Positions 20,296 through 30,347 are shown, numbered from the stretch's first letter. The stretch: DNA of 64,000 bases from Polycladidibacter hongkongensis (GCF_001561995.1 NZ_LLWC01000024.1:227745-291744), one strand, 5' to 3'. A program made the numbers and translations. Notes: generated by a model not told the origin, from the letters alone.

Positions 20296-20310
20296 TGCTT
20301 GAAGACAGGT

Positions 20311-21090
20311 ATGGCATTCATGGTTGATCCAGTCGAGATATTTGTACAGCAGGATTTGCAAGAAGTTGCAGAGGGTGCTGTGCCTCGGCATGTGGCGATT
20401 ATCATGGATGGCAATGGCCGATGGGCCTCGCGCCGGGGGTTGCCCAGAACAGAAGGGCATCGGCGCGGGGTGAAGACCGTGCGCGAAATTGTAAAGCGGG
20501 CGCAAGAACAAGGAGTGGGCTATCTCACCTTGTTTAGTTTTTCCTCTGAAAACTGGAGCCGCCCGGCAAGCGAGGTGCAGTTCTTGCTCTCCTTGTTGAA
20601 GCGGTTTATTCGGCAGGATTTGATGAAGCTGCGCGAGGCTGATGTGCGCGTGCGCATTATCGGCTGTCGCCACAATTTGCCTGATGAATTGCTGCGGGTG
20701 CTGCAGGAGGCGGAAAGCGCAACAGAGGCCTGCACCGGAATGGTGTTGCAAGTTGCCTTTAACTACGGAGCGCGGGCGGAGATTGTTCGTGCTGTACAAA
20801 AGCTCACCGCGGAAGTGAGTGCGGGTGCGCGCTCGGTAGAGAGTATCGATGAAGAGATGATCTCGCAGGCGCTGGATACGGGCGGTATGCCTGACCCGGA
20901 TTTAATAATTCGCACAAGTGGCGAACAGCGGCTCTCCAACTTTTTGTTGTGGCAGGCTGCATATTCTGAATTCTATTTTACCCCGCTGGCGTGGCCTGAT
21001 TTTGATGCTGCTGCCTTTGACGATGCTCTGGCCGCCTTTGGGGCGCGCGAGCGGCGATTTGGCGGGCTGACAGCCAAGGTTGGACCATGA
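20311..21090 (+). CDS. uppS: Isoprenyl (undecaprenyl) diphosphate synthase
   Basis: This cis-prenyltransferase condenses IPP with farnesyl diphosphate to make the C55 lipid carrier for cell-wall and O-antigen synthesis. Conserved region I is IIMDGNGRWASRRG, with the catalytic aspartate, followed by GHRRG. FSFSSENWSRP and the C-terminal DLIIRTSGEQRLSNFLLW are also present. The start is uncertain: ATG at 20311 or 20320, with a weak upstream site. The stop overlaps the cdsA start by four bases (ATGA). Confidence 0.95.
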   Translation: MAFMVDPVEIFVQQDLQEVAEGAVPRHVAIIMDGNGRWASRRGLPRTEGHRRGVKTVREIVKRAQEQGVGYLTLFSFSSENWSRPASEVQFLLSLLKRFIRQDLMKLREADVRVRIIGCRHNLPDELLRVLQEAESATEACTGMVLQVAFNYGARAEIVRAVQKLTAEVSAGARSVESIDEEMISQALDTGGMPDPDLIIRTSGEQRLSNFLLWQAAYSEFYFTPLAWPDFDAAAFDDALAAFGARERRFGGLTAKVGP

Positions 21091-21986
21091 CAAAGCAAGA
21101 CAAAGCGCCGGGCGGTGGTGATGGCGATGATGGCCGCGGAACCGGTGTTGTGGGCCGTTTCTTGCGGGCCTATCCGGATTTTCTGCTGCGGGCTGGGTCG
21201 GCAATTGCTTTGCTGCCGGTTGCATTGTTTGCACTTTGGGCTGGTGGTCTTTGGTTTTTGCTATTGGCGCTTGTGGCTGCCGGGCTTTGTTTTTGGGAGT
21301 GGAGCGCGATAATTGGTGTCTCGCGGCGTTCACTGGCTTCTTTGTTCGGTTATGGGCTGCTGGTGGTTGTTGCGGCGTTGCTTTACTTTGGGCGGGCGCA
21401 GGAGGCGCTTGGCCTCGTTGCGGCAGGCACGATTGTCGTGGGGATGAGTGCGGGGATTAACCGCGTCGGGCGCTGGTTTGGCGAGGGGTTTGTCTACGCC
21501 GCGCTGGCGCTGGTTTCCATTTATACCCTGCGCATGAGCGACCATGGTTTGGGGCTTGTGTTTTACCTGATGGTTGTGGTTTGGGTGACCGATGTGGGGG
21601 CTTATATCGTTGGGCGTTCTCTTGGCGGGCCAAAACTGTGGCCTGCTATTTCCCCCGGAAAAACCTGGAGCGGGGCGCTTGGTGGCTTGCTTCTGGGCTC
21701 TTTGGGCGGGCTTGTTGCCGCTTGGCTGGTGCTGCCTGATGCAGGTATTGGTGCGTTTTTGCTTGGGGCGCTGCTCTCTGCACTTTCCCAAGGGGGGGAC
21801 TTGTTTGAATCGGCCCTTAAACGACGCTTTGGCGTAAAAGATTCCAGTCACTTAATCCCCGGCCATGGCGGTATGCTGGATCGGATTGACGGGTTGGTGG
21901 CTGCCAGTGTTGCCGCTTATGTGCTGGCGGTTCTGCTTGGCGGGGCGTTGGGCGCGCCGGGTGCAGCGCTGCTGCAGTTGTTTTAG
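21087..21986 (+). CDS. cdsA: Phosphatidate cytidylyltransferase
   Basis: CdsA is a polytopic inner-membrane enzyme that makes CDP-diacylglycerol from phosphatidate and CTP, the branch point of phospholipid synthesis. The 299 residues hold about eight hydrophobic segments. The family signature is SPGKTWSGALGG near residue 189 and the C-terminal block DSSHLIPGHGGMLDRIDGL, which carries the catalytic acidic residues. Translation is coupled to uppS. Confidence 0.95.
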   Translation: MTKQDKAPGGGDGDDGRGTGVVGRFLRAYPDFLLRAGSAIALLPVALFALWAGGLWFLLLALVAAGLCFWEWSAIIGVSRRSLASLFGYGLLVVVAALLYFGRAQEALGLVAAGTIVVGMSAGINRVGRWFGEGFVYAALALVSIYTLRMSDHGLGLVFYLMVVVWVTDVGAYIVGRSLGGPKLWPAISPGKTWSGALGGLLLGSLGGLVAAWLVLPDAGIGAFLLGALLSALSQGGDLFESALKRRFGVKDSSHLIPGHGGMLDRIDGLVAASVAAYVLAVLLGGALGAPGAALLQLF

Positions 21987-22021
21987 CCCATAATTTATCG
22001 CTTTTAGGGTAAAGGAACGGC

Positions 22022-23200
22022 ATGGCGCAGCAACGGATAATCTCTCTATTTGGTTCGACAGGCTCGATTGGCTGCAGCAGTATTGACTTGCTGCAGCGTG
22101 ACCGCGAGTTTTTTGCTGTTGATACTTTGGTTGCCTATCGCAATGTAGCGTTGTTGGCCGAGCAGGCGTTGGCATGTCATGCAAAGCTTGCGGTGATTGG
22201 CGATGAGAGCTTGCTTCCTTCGCTGCAAGAGGCGCTTGCAGGTAGTGGTATCGAGGTTGCCGGTGGGCGCGGGGCTGTGCTGGAGGCGGCGGCGCGGCCT
22301 GTAGATTTGATGGTGAGTGCTCTTGTTGGCGCTGCCGGACTGGAACCGACGCTATGCGCGTTGGGGGCCGGGGTGCAGGTGGCGCTGGCCAACAAAGAAT
22401 CTTTGGTGTGTGCAGGACATTTGGTGAAAGCGGCCCTGTGCAAAGCCGGTAAGCCGTTGTTGCCGGTTGATTCAGAGCACAATGCGATTTTTCAGGTTTT
22501 TGAAGGGCGCAATGAAGCGGCGGTTGAGAAGCTGGTGCTCACCGCTTCAGGCGGACCGTTCCGAACTCTGGAGCGGGCGCAAATGGCCGATGTGACGCCC
22601 GCGCAAGCCTTGAAGCATCCCAACTGGGACATGGGCCAGCGGATCTCTATTGATAGCGCGACGATGGTCAACAAGGGACTGGAGTTTATCGAGGCGCTGC
22701 ACCTGTTTCCGGTTAGTGTGGAGCAGGTGGAGGTTTTGGTACATCCGCAATCGCTTATTCATTCAATGGTGCAGTATCGCGATGGGTCAATGCTGGCGCA
22801 GTTGGGTACGCCTGATATGCGGATCCCTATTAGCTACTGTTTAAATTACCCTCAGCGTGGGCAGGTGCCTGCGCAACGGCTGGATCTGGCGCAAATAGGC
22901 CAGATGACCTTCGAGGCGCCCGATGAGAGCCGCTTTCCAGCGCTTGCTTTGGCGCGGCAGGTGGCGCAATTGGGCGATGGCGCCGGAACCGCCTACAATG
23001 GGGCGGATGAAGTCGCTGTTGCAGCTTTCCTTCAAGGTCAGATTGGCTTTTTACGGATCGTGGATTGTATCGAACATGTGCTGAACGTGCTTGATAAACG
23101 GCAGATGCTGGTTCAGCCTGAGCGCCTAGAGGATGTGTTGGGACTTGATGGAGAAGTTCGTAAACTTGCCGGTGAATATATTGCAAACACGGGCAGGTAG
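22022..23200 (+). CDS. dxr: 1-deoxy-D-xylulose 5-phosphate reductoisomerase
   Basis: DXR converts DXP to methylerythritol phosphate with NADPH, the committed step of the MEP isoprenoid pathway. The 392 residues begin with the NADPH-binding GSTGSIGCSSIDLLQ (residues 11-25). ALANKESLVCAG and the metal/substrate region PVDSEHNAIFQ follow, then LTASGGPFR and the HPNWDMGQRISIDSATMVNK block. AAGGAA precedes the ATG. It lies between cdsA and rseP, the common order. Confidence 0.97.
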   Translation: MAQQRIISLFGSTGSIGCSSIDLLQRDREFFAVDTLVAYRNVALLAEQALACHAKLAVIGDESLLPSLQEALAGSGIEVAGGRGAVLEAAARPVDLMVSALVGAAGLEPTLCALGAGVQVALANKESLVCAGHLVKAALCKAGKPLLPVDSEHNAIFQVFEGRNEAAVEKLVLTASGGPFRTLERAQMADVTPAQALKHPNWDMGQRISIDSATMVNKGLEFIEALHLFPVSVEQVEVLVHPQSLIHSMVQYRDGSMLAQLGTPDMRIPISYCLNYPQRGQVPAQRLDLAQIGQMTFEAPDESRFPALALARQVAQLGDGAGTAYNGADEVAVAAFLQGQIGFLRIVDCIEHVLNVLDKRQMLVQPERLEDVLGLDGEVRKLAGEYIANTGR

Positions 23201-23331
23201 CTGTGTTGTTTGGGGCAGGCTACAATATGCTGTATGTCCCGCCGGAAGTTGCGGGTTGCCCGAATGATTGTTTTAAACAAGACTATGTGTGCCTTGCTGA
23301 GCATTAAGGCCGGTTAAGAGGAAATGGACTG

Positions 23332-24468
23332 ATGAACGTGTTTGACTTCTATCTGGCCGGACCGCTCGGGGTCATTCTGCCTTTCCTGTTTGTTTTGACC
23401 GTGGTGGTGTTTTTCCACGAACTCGGGCACTTCTGGGTTGCGCGGCGCTGTGGTGTTAAAGTTTTGACGTTTTCGGTGGGGTTTGGGCCTGAGCTCATTG
23501 GCCGAAATGACAAGCTGGGCACGCGGTGGAAACTCTGTGCAATTCCGCTTGGGGGCTATGTCAAGTTTGCCGGTGACGAGAATGCGGCGAGCATGCCAAG
23601 TCGAGAAGATATTGCGAAGATGGATGAACAGACGCGGCGCACCGCATTTTTTGCCAAGCCGGTGTGGCAGCGCGCGCTTGTGGTGGCAGCCGGGCCGTTC
23701 GCCAATTTTCTGCTGGCGATTGTTATCTTTGCAAGCATGTTGTTTTTCTTCGGACGTATGGAGACAGCACCTTATGTCGATAAGGTGATGCCCAACACAG
23801 CCGCACAGGAAGCGGGGCTAGCGGCTGGTGATCTGATTGTACGGATTGACGGAGAGGCAATAGACAGCTTTTCCCAGCTGCAAAGGATTGTCTCGGCCAG
23901 CGCGGGGCAGGCTTTGCAAATGGAAGTGGAGCGGAATGGTGAGCTTGTCGGGTTGGAAGTAACGCCGCGCCGCACGGAAGTTAGTGACCGATTTGGCAAC
24001 AAGACCAGTGTCGGGCAACTCGGCGTGCAGCGCTCGACTACGGCCGAGCAATTGGTGCATCGGCAGTATGGCCTTGGCGAGGCCGTGGTGGGCGGTGTCA
24101 AAGAAACGTGGTTCGTGATTGCTCGCACGGGTGGCTATATCGGCGATATGTTTACCGGTAAGGAGGATACGTCACAGCTGGGTGGGCCTATCCGGGTGGC
24201 GCAGATCTCTGGGCAGGTGGCTTCCTTGGGCTTTTTGCCGCTGTTGAACCTGTGCGCGGTGCTGTCGGTGAGTATCGGTTTGCTGAATTTGCTGCCGGTG
24301 CCGGTGCTCGATGGGGGGCATTTGATGTTTTATGCTTACGAGGCGGTACGCGGAAAACCACTTGATGAACGAATTCAAGAGATTGGCTTCCGTATCGGAA
24401 TCACCTTAGTGTTGTTCCTGATGATTTTCGCATCATGGAATGATTTGGCGGCGCTGATTGGCCCCTAA
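23332..24468 (+). CDS. rseP: Site-2 zinc metalloprotease RseP
   Basis: RseP cuts transmembrane segments of anti-sigma factors and leftover signal peptides inside the inner membrane. The 378 residues have HEXXH as FFHELGHFWVARR (about residues 25-37), with FSVGFGPEL after it. One PDZ region lies around PNTAAQEAGLAAGDLIVRID, and the third zinc ligand is in NLLPVPVLDGGHL. E. coli RseP has two PDZ domains and about 450 residues. This shorter one-PDZ form is usual in alphaproteobacteria. AAGAGGAAA lies before the ATG, and bamA follows. Confidence 0.95.
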   Translation: MNVFDFYLAGPLGVILPFLFVLTVVVFFHELGHFWVARRCGVKVLTFSVGFGPELIGRNDKLGTRWKLCAIPLGGYVKFAGDENAASMPSREDIAKMDEQTRRTAFFAKPVWQRALVVAAGPFANFLLAIVIFASMLFFFGRMETAPYVDKVMPNTAAQEAGLAAGDLIVRIDGEAIDSFSQLQRIVSASAGQALQMEVERNGELVGLEVTPRRTEVSDRFGNKTSVGQLGVQRSTTAEQLVHRQYGLGEAVVGGVKETWFVIARTGGYIGDMFTGKEDTSQLGGPIRVAQISGQVASLGFLPLLNLCAVLSVSIGLLNLLPVPVLDGGHLMFYAYEAVRGKPLDERIQEIGFRIGITLVLFLMIFASWNDLAALIGP

Positions 24469-24634
24469 ACGACTTAAGGTTGTGAGTGCGCGTGGATTTT
24501 ACGGTGATTTTGCTGCCTCAAGGTTGCTTTCAGCGTAAATCCTTGTACAAAGTTCCAAGGTGTTTCAGATTCTATCCATAACCTAGGGCTGTAAAAATAA
24601 CAGTTCGGGCCAAGAATAAAGGCATAGCAGACCT

Positions 24635-27010
24635 ATGCAGTCATTTAAGAACCTGTCTCGCGTCTCTCTTCTGGCGATGGCCGTCGCGGCCCCGGGAGCA
24701 GTGCTGGCGACAAATATTCCGTTGATCGGTGCCGAGCAGGTGGCCGCTGCGGTGGTGAATAAGATTGTGGTTAATGGGGCGACGCGTATCGAGCCGGATA
24801 CCGTTCGTGGCTATATGACCATTCGCCCTGGTAAGAGTTTTGGTGCCTTTGACATCGATGAGAGCTTGACCACGCTGTATGCGACCGGGTTGTTTGCCGA
24901 TGTAACAATCGCGCAAAAAGGTAGTACCCTCGTTGTAAATGTGGTTGAGAACCCTGTGATTGGCCGTGTGTCTTTTGAAGGCAATAGCCGCATCAAAGAC
25001 AAGGCGCTGAAGGGTGTGGTCCGTTCGACCGAGCGCTCCATGATGACACAGGCTCGTGTTCAAAGCGATGTGCAGAACATTCTTGAAGCTTATCGCCGCT
25101 CCGGCCGCTATCAGGCGTCTGTCGAGCCGAAGCTTATCGAGCGTGACAACAATCGTGTTGATCTGGTCTTTGAGATCGAAGAGGGTGATAAGACCGGCGT
25201 TTCCCGTATCAGTTTTATCGGTAATAAAGAGTTTTCCGATAGCCGTTTGCGTGAGCAGATCAAGACCCGTGAGTCGGGCTTTTTGAGCTGGCTGCGTACG
25301 ACAGACGTATATGATCCAGATCGCTTGGAAGTTGATAAGGAATTGCTGCGTCAGTTCTACTATCAGCACGGCTATGCGGATTTCCGCATTGTCTCAGCTG
25401 TTGCGGATCTGGATCGCGAGCAAAATATCTTCTACGTAACCTTCACAGTGGATGAGGGTGACAAGTACAGCTTCGGTGATATCAATATCGATAGCTCGCT
25501 GTCGGCGGTGGATCCTGCTTCACTTGAGGGTGTTGTTCGCACAAAAAGTGGAGAGACCTACAATTCACTTGAAGTTGAGAAGACGCTGGAAGACTTAACT
25601 GTTGAAGTGTCCAAGTCCGGCTTCGCCTTTGCGCAGGTTCGCCCGCGTGGTGAGCGGGACTATGATGCCAAAACCGTGTCTATCACCTACTACATCGAGG
25701 AAGGTCCTCGAGTTTATGTAGAGCGGATTAATATTCGCGGTAATGATCGGACGCGCGAATATGTTATTCGCCGCGAGTTTGATCTGGCTGAAGGTGATGC
25801 GTACAGCCGCGTTCTGCTAGATAAAGCTGAGCGTCGTTTGGTTAATACCCGTTACTTCAAAAACGTTCGTATTACCCGCCAGCAGGGTTCGGCCCCTGAT
25901 CGCGTTATTATCAATGTGGATGTTGAAGAGCAGCCAACCGGTGAAATCTCCTTTGGTGTCGGGTACTCCACATCTGACGGTGTCATCGGCGATCTGTCTA
26001 TAACCGAGAAAAACTTCCTCGGCCGCGGCCAGTTTGTGCGTGCAGCTGTGGGTGGTGGTACTGATAACCAGAAATATGAGTTCAAGTTCGTAGAACCATT
26101 CTTTATGAACCGCCGTATTTCAGCAGGCTTTGATATCTATCGCCGCAACAAGAAGAAAACGTCCAGCCGGTCTTATGCAGAAACCACGACTGGTGGCGGT
26201 ATCAACTTTGGTTTGCCACTGCGCGAAGAAGAGTTGACGCTGAACTTGTTCTATAAGTTGTATCAGCGTGATTTGACCCGCTCTGACTTGCCGAACAATC
26301 CGACTAAGGACGATTGTGATGACAAGGGCGTATCTGCCGCGGTGTGTGACTCGCTTGGTAAATATCTGACGTCTACCGTCGGCACCTCGCTGGTTTACAA
26401 CACGCTGGACAATATGTTCAGCCCAAGTGAAGGCTTCTACGCTAAGGCTACTCAGGAAGTTTCCGGTGTTGGTGGCGACTCGCAGTATCTACGCGGTGAA
26501 GTAGAGGCGCGGACCTACAAAGAAATTATGCCGTCATGGGGTCTTGTAGGGATGGTCAAGGCGTCTGGTGGCTACGTTTCCGCATGGGGCAATCGCTTGC
26601 GGGTGTCTGACCAGTTCCAAGCTGATAGCTCGAAAATTCGTGGCTTTAAGACCAATGGCTATGGACCGCGCGATGAAAACGGTGAAGCGCTGGGTGGTAC
26701 CTACTACGTAGCTGCGACTGTGGAAGGCACGTTCCCATTCCCTGTGTTCCCAGAGGAGCTTGGTCTTTCCGGTGCGGTATTTGCTGATGCTGGTTCGCTG
26801 TGGGGTGTTGATGGCGACTTGGCAAAAGCTGTTGTTGCAGATGACTCCAAGATCAAGTCTGAAGACTTCAATGTCCGTGCCTCGGTTGGTGTTGGTGTGC
26901 TTTGGCAGTCGCCGTTTGGCCCACTGCGTGCAGACTTTGCATGGCCGCTTGTTAAGGACGATGTCGATGAAACGCAGATCTTTAAGCTTGGCGGTGGTAC
27001 ACGCTTCTAA
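24635..27010 (+). CDS. bamA: Outer membrane protein assembly factor BamA
   Basis: BamA inserts beta-barrel proteins into the outer membrane. The 791 residues comprise a signal peptide (about 1-25), five POTRA repeats (about 40-420) and a 16-strand barrel ending in phenylalanine (FKLGGGTRF). The barrel lid-loop VRGF/Y motif appears as IRGFKTNGYGPRD. The region TKDDCDDKGVSAAVCDSLG forms a likely surface loop with two cysteine-bearing flanks. It lies between rseP and the lipid A genes, the conserved position. A strong terminator follows. Confidence 0.96.
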   Translation: MQSFKNLSRVSLLAMAVAAPGAVLATNIPLIGAEQVAAAVVNKIVVNGATRIEPDTVRGYMTIRPGKSFGAFDIDESLTTLYATGLFADVTIAQKGSTLVVNVVENPVIGRVSFEGNSRIKDKALKGVVRSTERSMMTQARVQSDVQNILEAYRRSGRYQASVEPKLIERDNNRVDLVFEIEEGDKTGVSRISFIGNKEFSDSRLREQIKTRESGFLSWLRTTDVYDPDRLEVDKELLRQFYYQHGYADFRIVSAVADLDREQNIFYVTFTVDEGDKYSFGDINIDSSLSAVDPASLEGVVRTKSGETYNSLEVEKTLEDLTVEVSKSGFAFAQVRPRGERDYDAKTVSITYYIEEGPRVYVERINIRGNDRTREYVIRREFDLAEGDAYSRVLLDKAERRLVNTRYFKNVRITRQQGSAPDRVIINVDVEEQPTGEISFGVGYSTSDGVIGDLSITEKNFLGRGQFVRAAVGGGTDNQKYEFKFVEPFFMNRRISAGFDIYRRNKKKTSSRSYAETTTGGGINFGLPLREEELTLNLFYKLYQRDLTRSDLPNNPTKDDCDDKGVSAAVCDSLGKYLTSTVGTSLVYNTLDNMFSPSEGFYAKATQEVSGVGGDSQYLRGEVEARTYKEIMPSWGLVGMVKASGGYVSAWGNRLRVSDQFQADSSKIRGFKTNGYGPRDENGEALGGTYYVAATVEGTFPFPVFPEELGLSGAVFADAGSLWGVDGDLAKAVVADDSKIKSEDFNVRASVGVGVLWQSPFGPLRADFAWPLVKDDVDETQIFKLGGGTRF

Positions 27011-27033
27011 TCTGCCGGTAAATTGAGTAAACT

Positions 27034-27062
27034 CGGCCGCCGAAGCCTTCGGCGGCCGTTTT
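27034..27062 (+). terminator. Intrinsic terminator after bamA
   Basis: Eleven-base GC-rich arms (27034-27044 and 27048-27058) with a three-base loop are followed by TTTTC. lpxD starts only 22 bases further on, so read-through probably serves the lpx genes. Confidence 0.75.
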
Positions 27063-27080
27063 CGTGTTTATAGGACGCTT

Positions 27081-28121
27081 ATGACAGAGAGTGACTTCTT
27101 TCCTGCGCCAACTCCCGTTCGTGTTGCTCAAGTGGCGGCTTGGGCGGGGGCAGAGATTTGCCGCGGCGATGACAGTACGCTGATAACCCATGTGGCGCCG
27201 CTTGATGCGGCTGGTCCGGGTGCGCTGGTGTTTATCGAAAACCCGAAATACGTTGATCAATTGGACGAGACCAAGGCTTCCGCGTGTTTGGTGCCCAAAA
27301 AGTATCTGGATCGCGTTCCTGACGGTGTGGTGCCGCTGCTTGCCAAACAGCCGTATAATGCGTTGGCGCTTGTTCTTGCCCAGCTCTATCCTGATGCGAT
27401 GGCGCCCATGCCTGTTAGTGATGCCTTGGGTGTGCATCCGAAAGCGCATGTGAGCGATGGTGTGCATTTGGAAGAGGGCGTGTGTGTAGAGCCGGGCGCT
27501 GTTATAGGCAAGGGGGCACATATTGGTGCGGGAACGCATATTGGCCCCAATGCAGTGATCGGAGCGAACTGCCAGATCGGCCGGGCGTGCCGGATCGGCG
27601 CCAATGCCATGGTTCAGCATGCGCTAATTGGTGACGAGGTGATCATTCATCCCGGCGTGTGTATCGGCCAAGACGGTTTTGGTTTTGCCATGGGCGCAGG
27701 CGGGCACGCGAAAGTCCCCCAGTTGGGCCGGGTTGTTATCCAAAAGCACGTTGAGATTGGTGCAAATACCACAATTGACCGGGGTGCCAACCGCGACACG
27801 ATTATCGGAGAAGGTACCAAAATCGATAATCAGGTACAGATCGGGCACAATGTGCAAGTTGGGCGGCATTGCGTGATCGTTTCGCAGGTCGGTATCTCCG
27901 GTAGCTCCACGCTTGAGGACTATGTGGCCATTGGCGGGCAAAGTGGTGTTGGTGGTCATGTGACCATCGGCATGGGCGCGCAAGTGGCGGCAGTAAGTAC
28001 GGTGCATAGCGATTTGAAACCCGGCGGGCGCTACGGCGGCATGCCTGCCAAGCCCGTTAAGCTGTGGTTTAAAGAATTGGCGGCGGTGCGACGACTTGCC
28101 GAACGTGGCAGCGAGAAATAA
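27081..28121 (+). CDS. lpxD: UDP-3-O-acylglucosamine N-acyltransferase
   Basis: LpxD adds the second hydroxyacyl chain to UDP-3-O-acylglucosamine in lipid A synthesis, using acyl-ACP. The 346 residues have an N-terminal uridine-binding domain (about 1-110) and then a left-handed beta helix of hexapeptide repeats. The catalytic histidine region is DGFGFAMGAGGHAKVPQLG, with IGHNVQVGRHCVIVSQVGISG after it. The C-terminus is helical. fabZ, lpxA, lpxI and lpxB follow in the usual order. Confidence 0.97.
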   Translation: MTESDFFPAPTPVRVAQVAAWAGAEICRGDDSTLITHVAPLDAAGPGALVFIENPKYVDQLDETKASACLVPKKYLDRVPDGVVPLLAKQPYNALALVLAQLYPDAMAPMPVSDALGVHPKAHVSDGVHLEEGVCVEPGAVIGKGAHIGAGTHIGPNAVIGANCQIGRACRIGANAMVQHALIGDEVIIHPGVCIGQDGFGFAMGAGGHAKVPQLGRVVIQKHVEIGANTTIDRGANRDTIIGEGTKIDNQVQIGHNVQVGRHCVIVSQVGISGSSTLEDYVAIGGQSGVGGHVTIGMGAQVAAVSTVHSDLKPGGRYGGMPAKPVKLWFKELAAVRRLAERGSEK

Positions 28122-28212
28122 ACCAAACGCAAGATCAGGAACGCGCTTTGGCTTAAACCAAGAGTTAGAGCTGCGGCGCTATATGAGATGAAATAGGTAT
28201 TGAGGCTTTAAA

Positions 28213-28683
28213 ATGAGCGAGAACGAAACAAAGGAACTGGCAGTAGCAGATATCATGCGGGTGATGGAATTGCTTCCGCATCGCTATCCTTTCTTGATGA
28301 TTGACAAGATCATCGATATGGATGCTGACAATTCCGGTATCGGTATCAAGAATGTCACGATCAACGAGCCGTTCTTCCAAGGTCACTTTCCAAGCCAGCC
28401 GGTAATGCCGGGCGTGCTGCTTGTTGAAGCGATGGCGCAAACCGCCGGTGCCTTGTGTGTGCATGCTCGTGAAAACAAAGGCACACCTTCCTTGGTTTAC
28501 TTCATGACCATTGATAAGTGTAAGTTCCGCAAGCCAGTGGTGCCGGGTGATCAGGTGCAATTCCACGTGAAGAAAGTGCGCAATCGTGCGACGATCTGGA
28601 AGTTTGATTGCACCGCCCTTGTAGAGGGACAAAAAGTTGCTGAAGCTGAAATCAGCGCCATGCTGGTAGATTCCGAGGACTAA
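28213..28683 (+). CDS. fabZ: 3-hydroxyacyl-ACP dehydratase FabZ
   Basis: FabZ dehydrates hydroxyacyl-ACP in fatty acid elongation and so competes with lipid A synthesis for the same precursor. The 156 residues form a hot-dog fold. The catalytic histidine lies in [20 protein letters not shown], with the glutamate in the same block, and [14 protein letters not shown] starts the domain. GAGG lies before the ATG, and lpxA begins directly after the stop. Confidence 0.97.
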   Translation: MSENETKELAVADIMRVMELLPHRYPFLMIDKIIDMDADNSGIGIKNVTINEPFFQGHFPSQPVMPGVLLVEAMAQTAGALCVHARENKGTPSLVYFMTIDKCKFRKPVVPGDQVQFHVKKVRNRATIWKFDCTALVEGQKVAEAEISAMLVDSED

Positions 28684-29487
28684 ATGGCAAATATCCATCA
28701 AACCGCGATCATCGAAGATGGGGCGGAGCTGGCGGATGATGTGGTGATTGGCCCTTATTGCCATGTGGGCGGCAAAGTTCGCCTTGGCGCGGGGGTTGAG
28801 CTAAAATCTCATGTGGTGGTGGCTGGGCGGACCCATGTGGGCTCTGGCAGCGTTATCTATCCGTTCGCCAGCATTGGGCATCGGCCACAGGATTTGAAAT
28901 ATGCTGGCGAGGATACGCTGCTGGATATCGGCAGTAATAATCAGATCCGCGAGCATGTGACAATGAACCCCGGGACAGCCCATGGCGGCGGCGTCACCAA
29001 AATTGGCAATAACTGCCTGTTTATGGCGTCAACCCATGTTGGCCACGATTGTCAGGTTGGTGATTTTGTCATAATGGCGAATAACTCGGTGCTGGCGGGC
29101 CATGTGGAAGTGGAAGACCATGTCATCCTTGGTGGTACATCTGCTGTGAAACAGTGGGTTCGCCTTGGGGCTCATTCGATTATTGGCGGCCTCGCCGGTG
29201 TCGAGTTTGATGTGATACCATTTGGCTCTGTCATTGGTGATCGCGCGCGTTTGCACGGATTGAACCTCATCGGCCTTAAGCGGCGCAACTTTTCGCGCGA
29301 GGAAATCCATGCGCTGCGCGGGGCTTACAAGGCGGTGTTTACCTCAGATGAAGGTACCTTGCGCGAGCGGGCCAGTAAGGCACGGGAAGCCTTTGCCGGG
29401 TTTGCCAGTGTCGAGACAATGACCCGCTTTATTACAGACCGCGAAAACCGAAGGTTTTGTGTGCCAAGGGTTGGCGAGGAAGCTTAG
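28684..29487 (+). CDS. lpxA: UDP-N-acetylglucosamine acyltransferase
   Basis: LpxA starts lipid A synthesis by moving a hydroxyacyl chain from ACP to UDP-GlcNAc. The 267 residues form a left-handed beta helix of hexapeptide repeats, with the catalytic histidine region LFMASTHVGHDCQVGD (near 120-135), then GLNLIGLKRRNFSREEI and the helical C-terminal domain. It follows fabZ with no spacer, which implies coupled expression. Confidence 0.97.
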   Translation: MANIHQTAIIEDGAELADDVVIGPYCHVGGKVRLGAGVELKSHVVVAGRTHVGSGSVIYPFASIGHRPQDLKYAGEDTLLDIGSNNQIREHVTMNPGTAHGGGVTKIGNNCLFMASTHVGHDCQVGDFVIMANNSVLAGHVEVEDHVILGGTSAVKQWVRLGAHSIIGGLAGVEFDVIPFGSVIGDRARLHGLNLIGLKRRNFSREEIHALRGAYKAVFTSDEGTLRERASKAREAFAGFASVETMTRFITDRENRRFCVPRVGEEA

Positions 29488-29501
29488 GCGAGTATTACAG
29501 G

Positions 29502-30347
29502 ATGCATCAGCAGCGCGCGGCAGGGCCGCTTGCGGTGATTGCCGGGGGCGGGCAGTTGCCTGAAGAAGTGATCGAGGCGGCGCGGGCCAGCGGGAGAGAT
29601 GTGCTGCCTATTGCCATTCAGGGGGAGGCTTCAGCCTCCCTTTTGCGCTTTGAGCCGGTGGAGCTGGGCTGGGCGCAGATTGGTAAGCTGTTTGATTTGC
29701 TGGCAAAGCATCAGGCCAAAGAGCTGGTGCTGATTGGTTCGGTGAGCAAGCGACCGGATTTCACGCAGGTGCTGGGAGATTTTGGCACCATGCGGCGGCT
29801 CCCCAAGATCATTGCCGCGCTTAAAGGCGGCGATGACAGTTTGCTTGTCAAGGTCATGGGGTTGTTTGAGGCAGAAGGCATCCGTGTGCTCGGCGCCCAT
29901 GATGTGGCACCGCAGCTACTTGCTGGGTCTGGATTGCTTGCTGGTCCTCACCCTAGCGATGATGCGCTTGCAGAGCTGGAATTTGGCAAGCAGGCCCTTA
30001 ATACATTGGCGGATCTGGATATGGGGCAGGCGCTGGCTGTGAAGCAAAAGCGCGTGTTGGCTGCGGAGGCGGCAGAAGGTACGGATCTGATGATCTCGCG
30101 GGTATCAGAGCTGCGGCAGCTGGGGCGCATCCGCAGCAAGGGCCCCGCGGGCGTCTTGGTGAAAGGGGCGAAGCGAGGGCAGGATCTGCGCGTTGATTTG
30201 CCCACCATCGGGCCAAGTACGGTGCGCGGCGTCGCGGCTGCGCAGTTGCAAGGTCTGTTTGTTGAAGCAAAGCGGGTACTGATCGCGCAGAAGGCAGAGA
30301 CGCTGCGTTTGGCCAATAAACAGGGGGTGTTTATCTATGGCTACTGA
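29502..30347 (+). CDS. lpxI: UDP-2,3-diacylglucosamine pyrophosphatase LpxI
   Basis: LpxI hydrolyses UDP-2,3-diacylglucosamine to lipid X and UMP. It replaces LpxH in alphaproteobacteria. The 281 residues begin GPLAVIAGGGQLPEEVIEAA (about 8-27) and contain GSVSKRPDFTQV, KGGDDSLLVKVMGLFE and MGQALAVKQKRVLAAEAAEG, all typical of the family (DUF1009). The ATG at 29502 is preferred; an upstream TTG at 29457 would overlap lpxA. The stop overlaps the lpxB start by 11 bases. Confidence 0.93.
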   Translation: MHQQRAAGPLAVIAGGGQLPEEVIEAARASGRDVLPIAIQGEASASLLRFEPVELGWAQIGKLFDLLAKHQAKELVLIGSVSKRPDFTQVLGDFGTMRRLPKIIAALKGGDDSLLVKVMGLFEAEGIRVLGAHDVAPQLLAGSGLLAGPHPSDDALAELEFGKQALNTLADLDMGQALAVKQKRVLAAEAAEGTDLMISRVSELRQLGRIRSKGPAGVLVKGAKRGQDLRVDLPTIGPSTVRGVAAAQLQGLFVEAKRVLIAQKAETLRLANKQGVFIYGY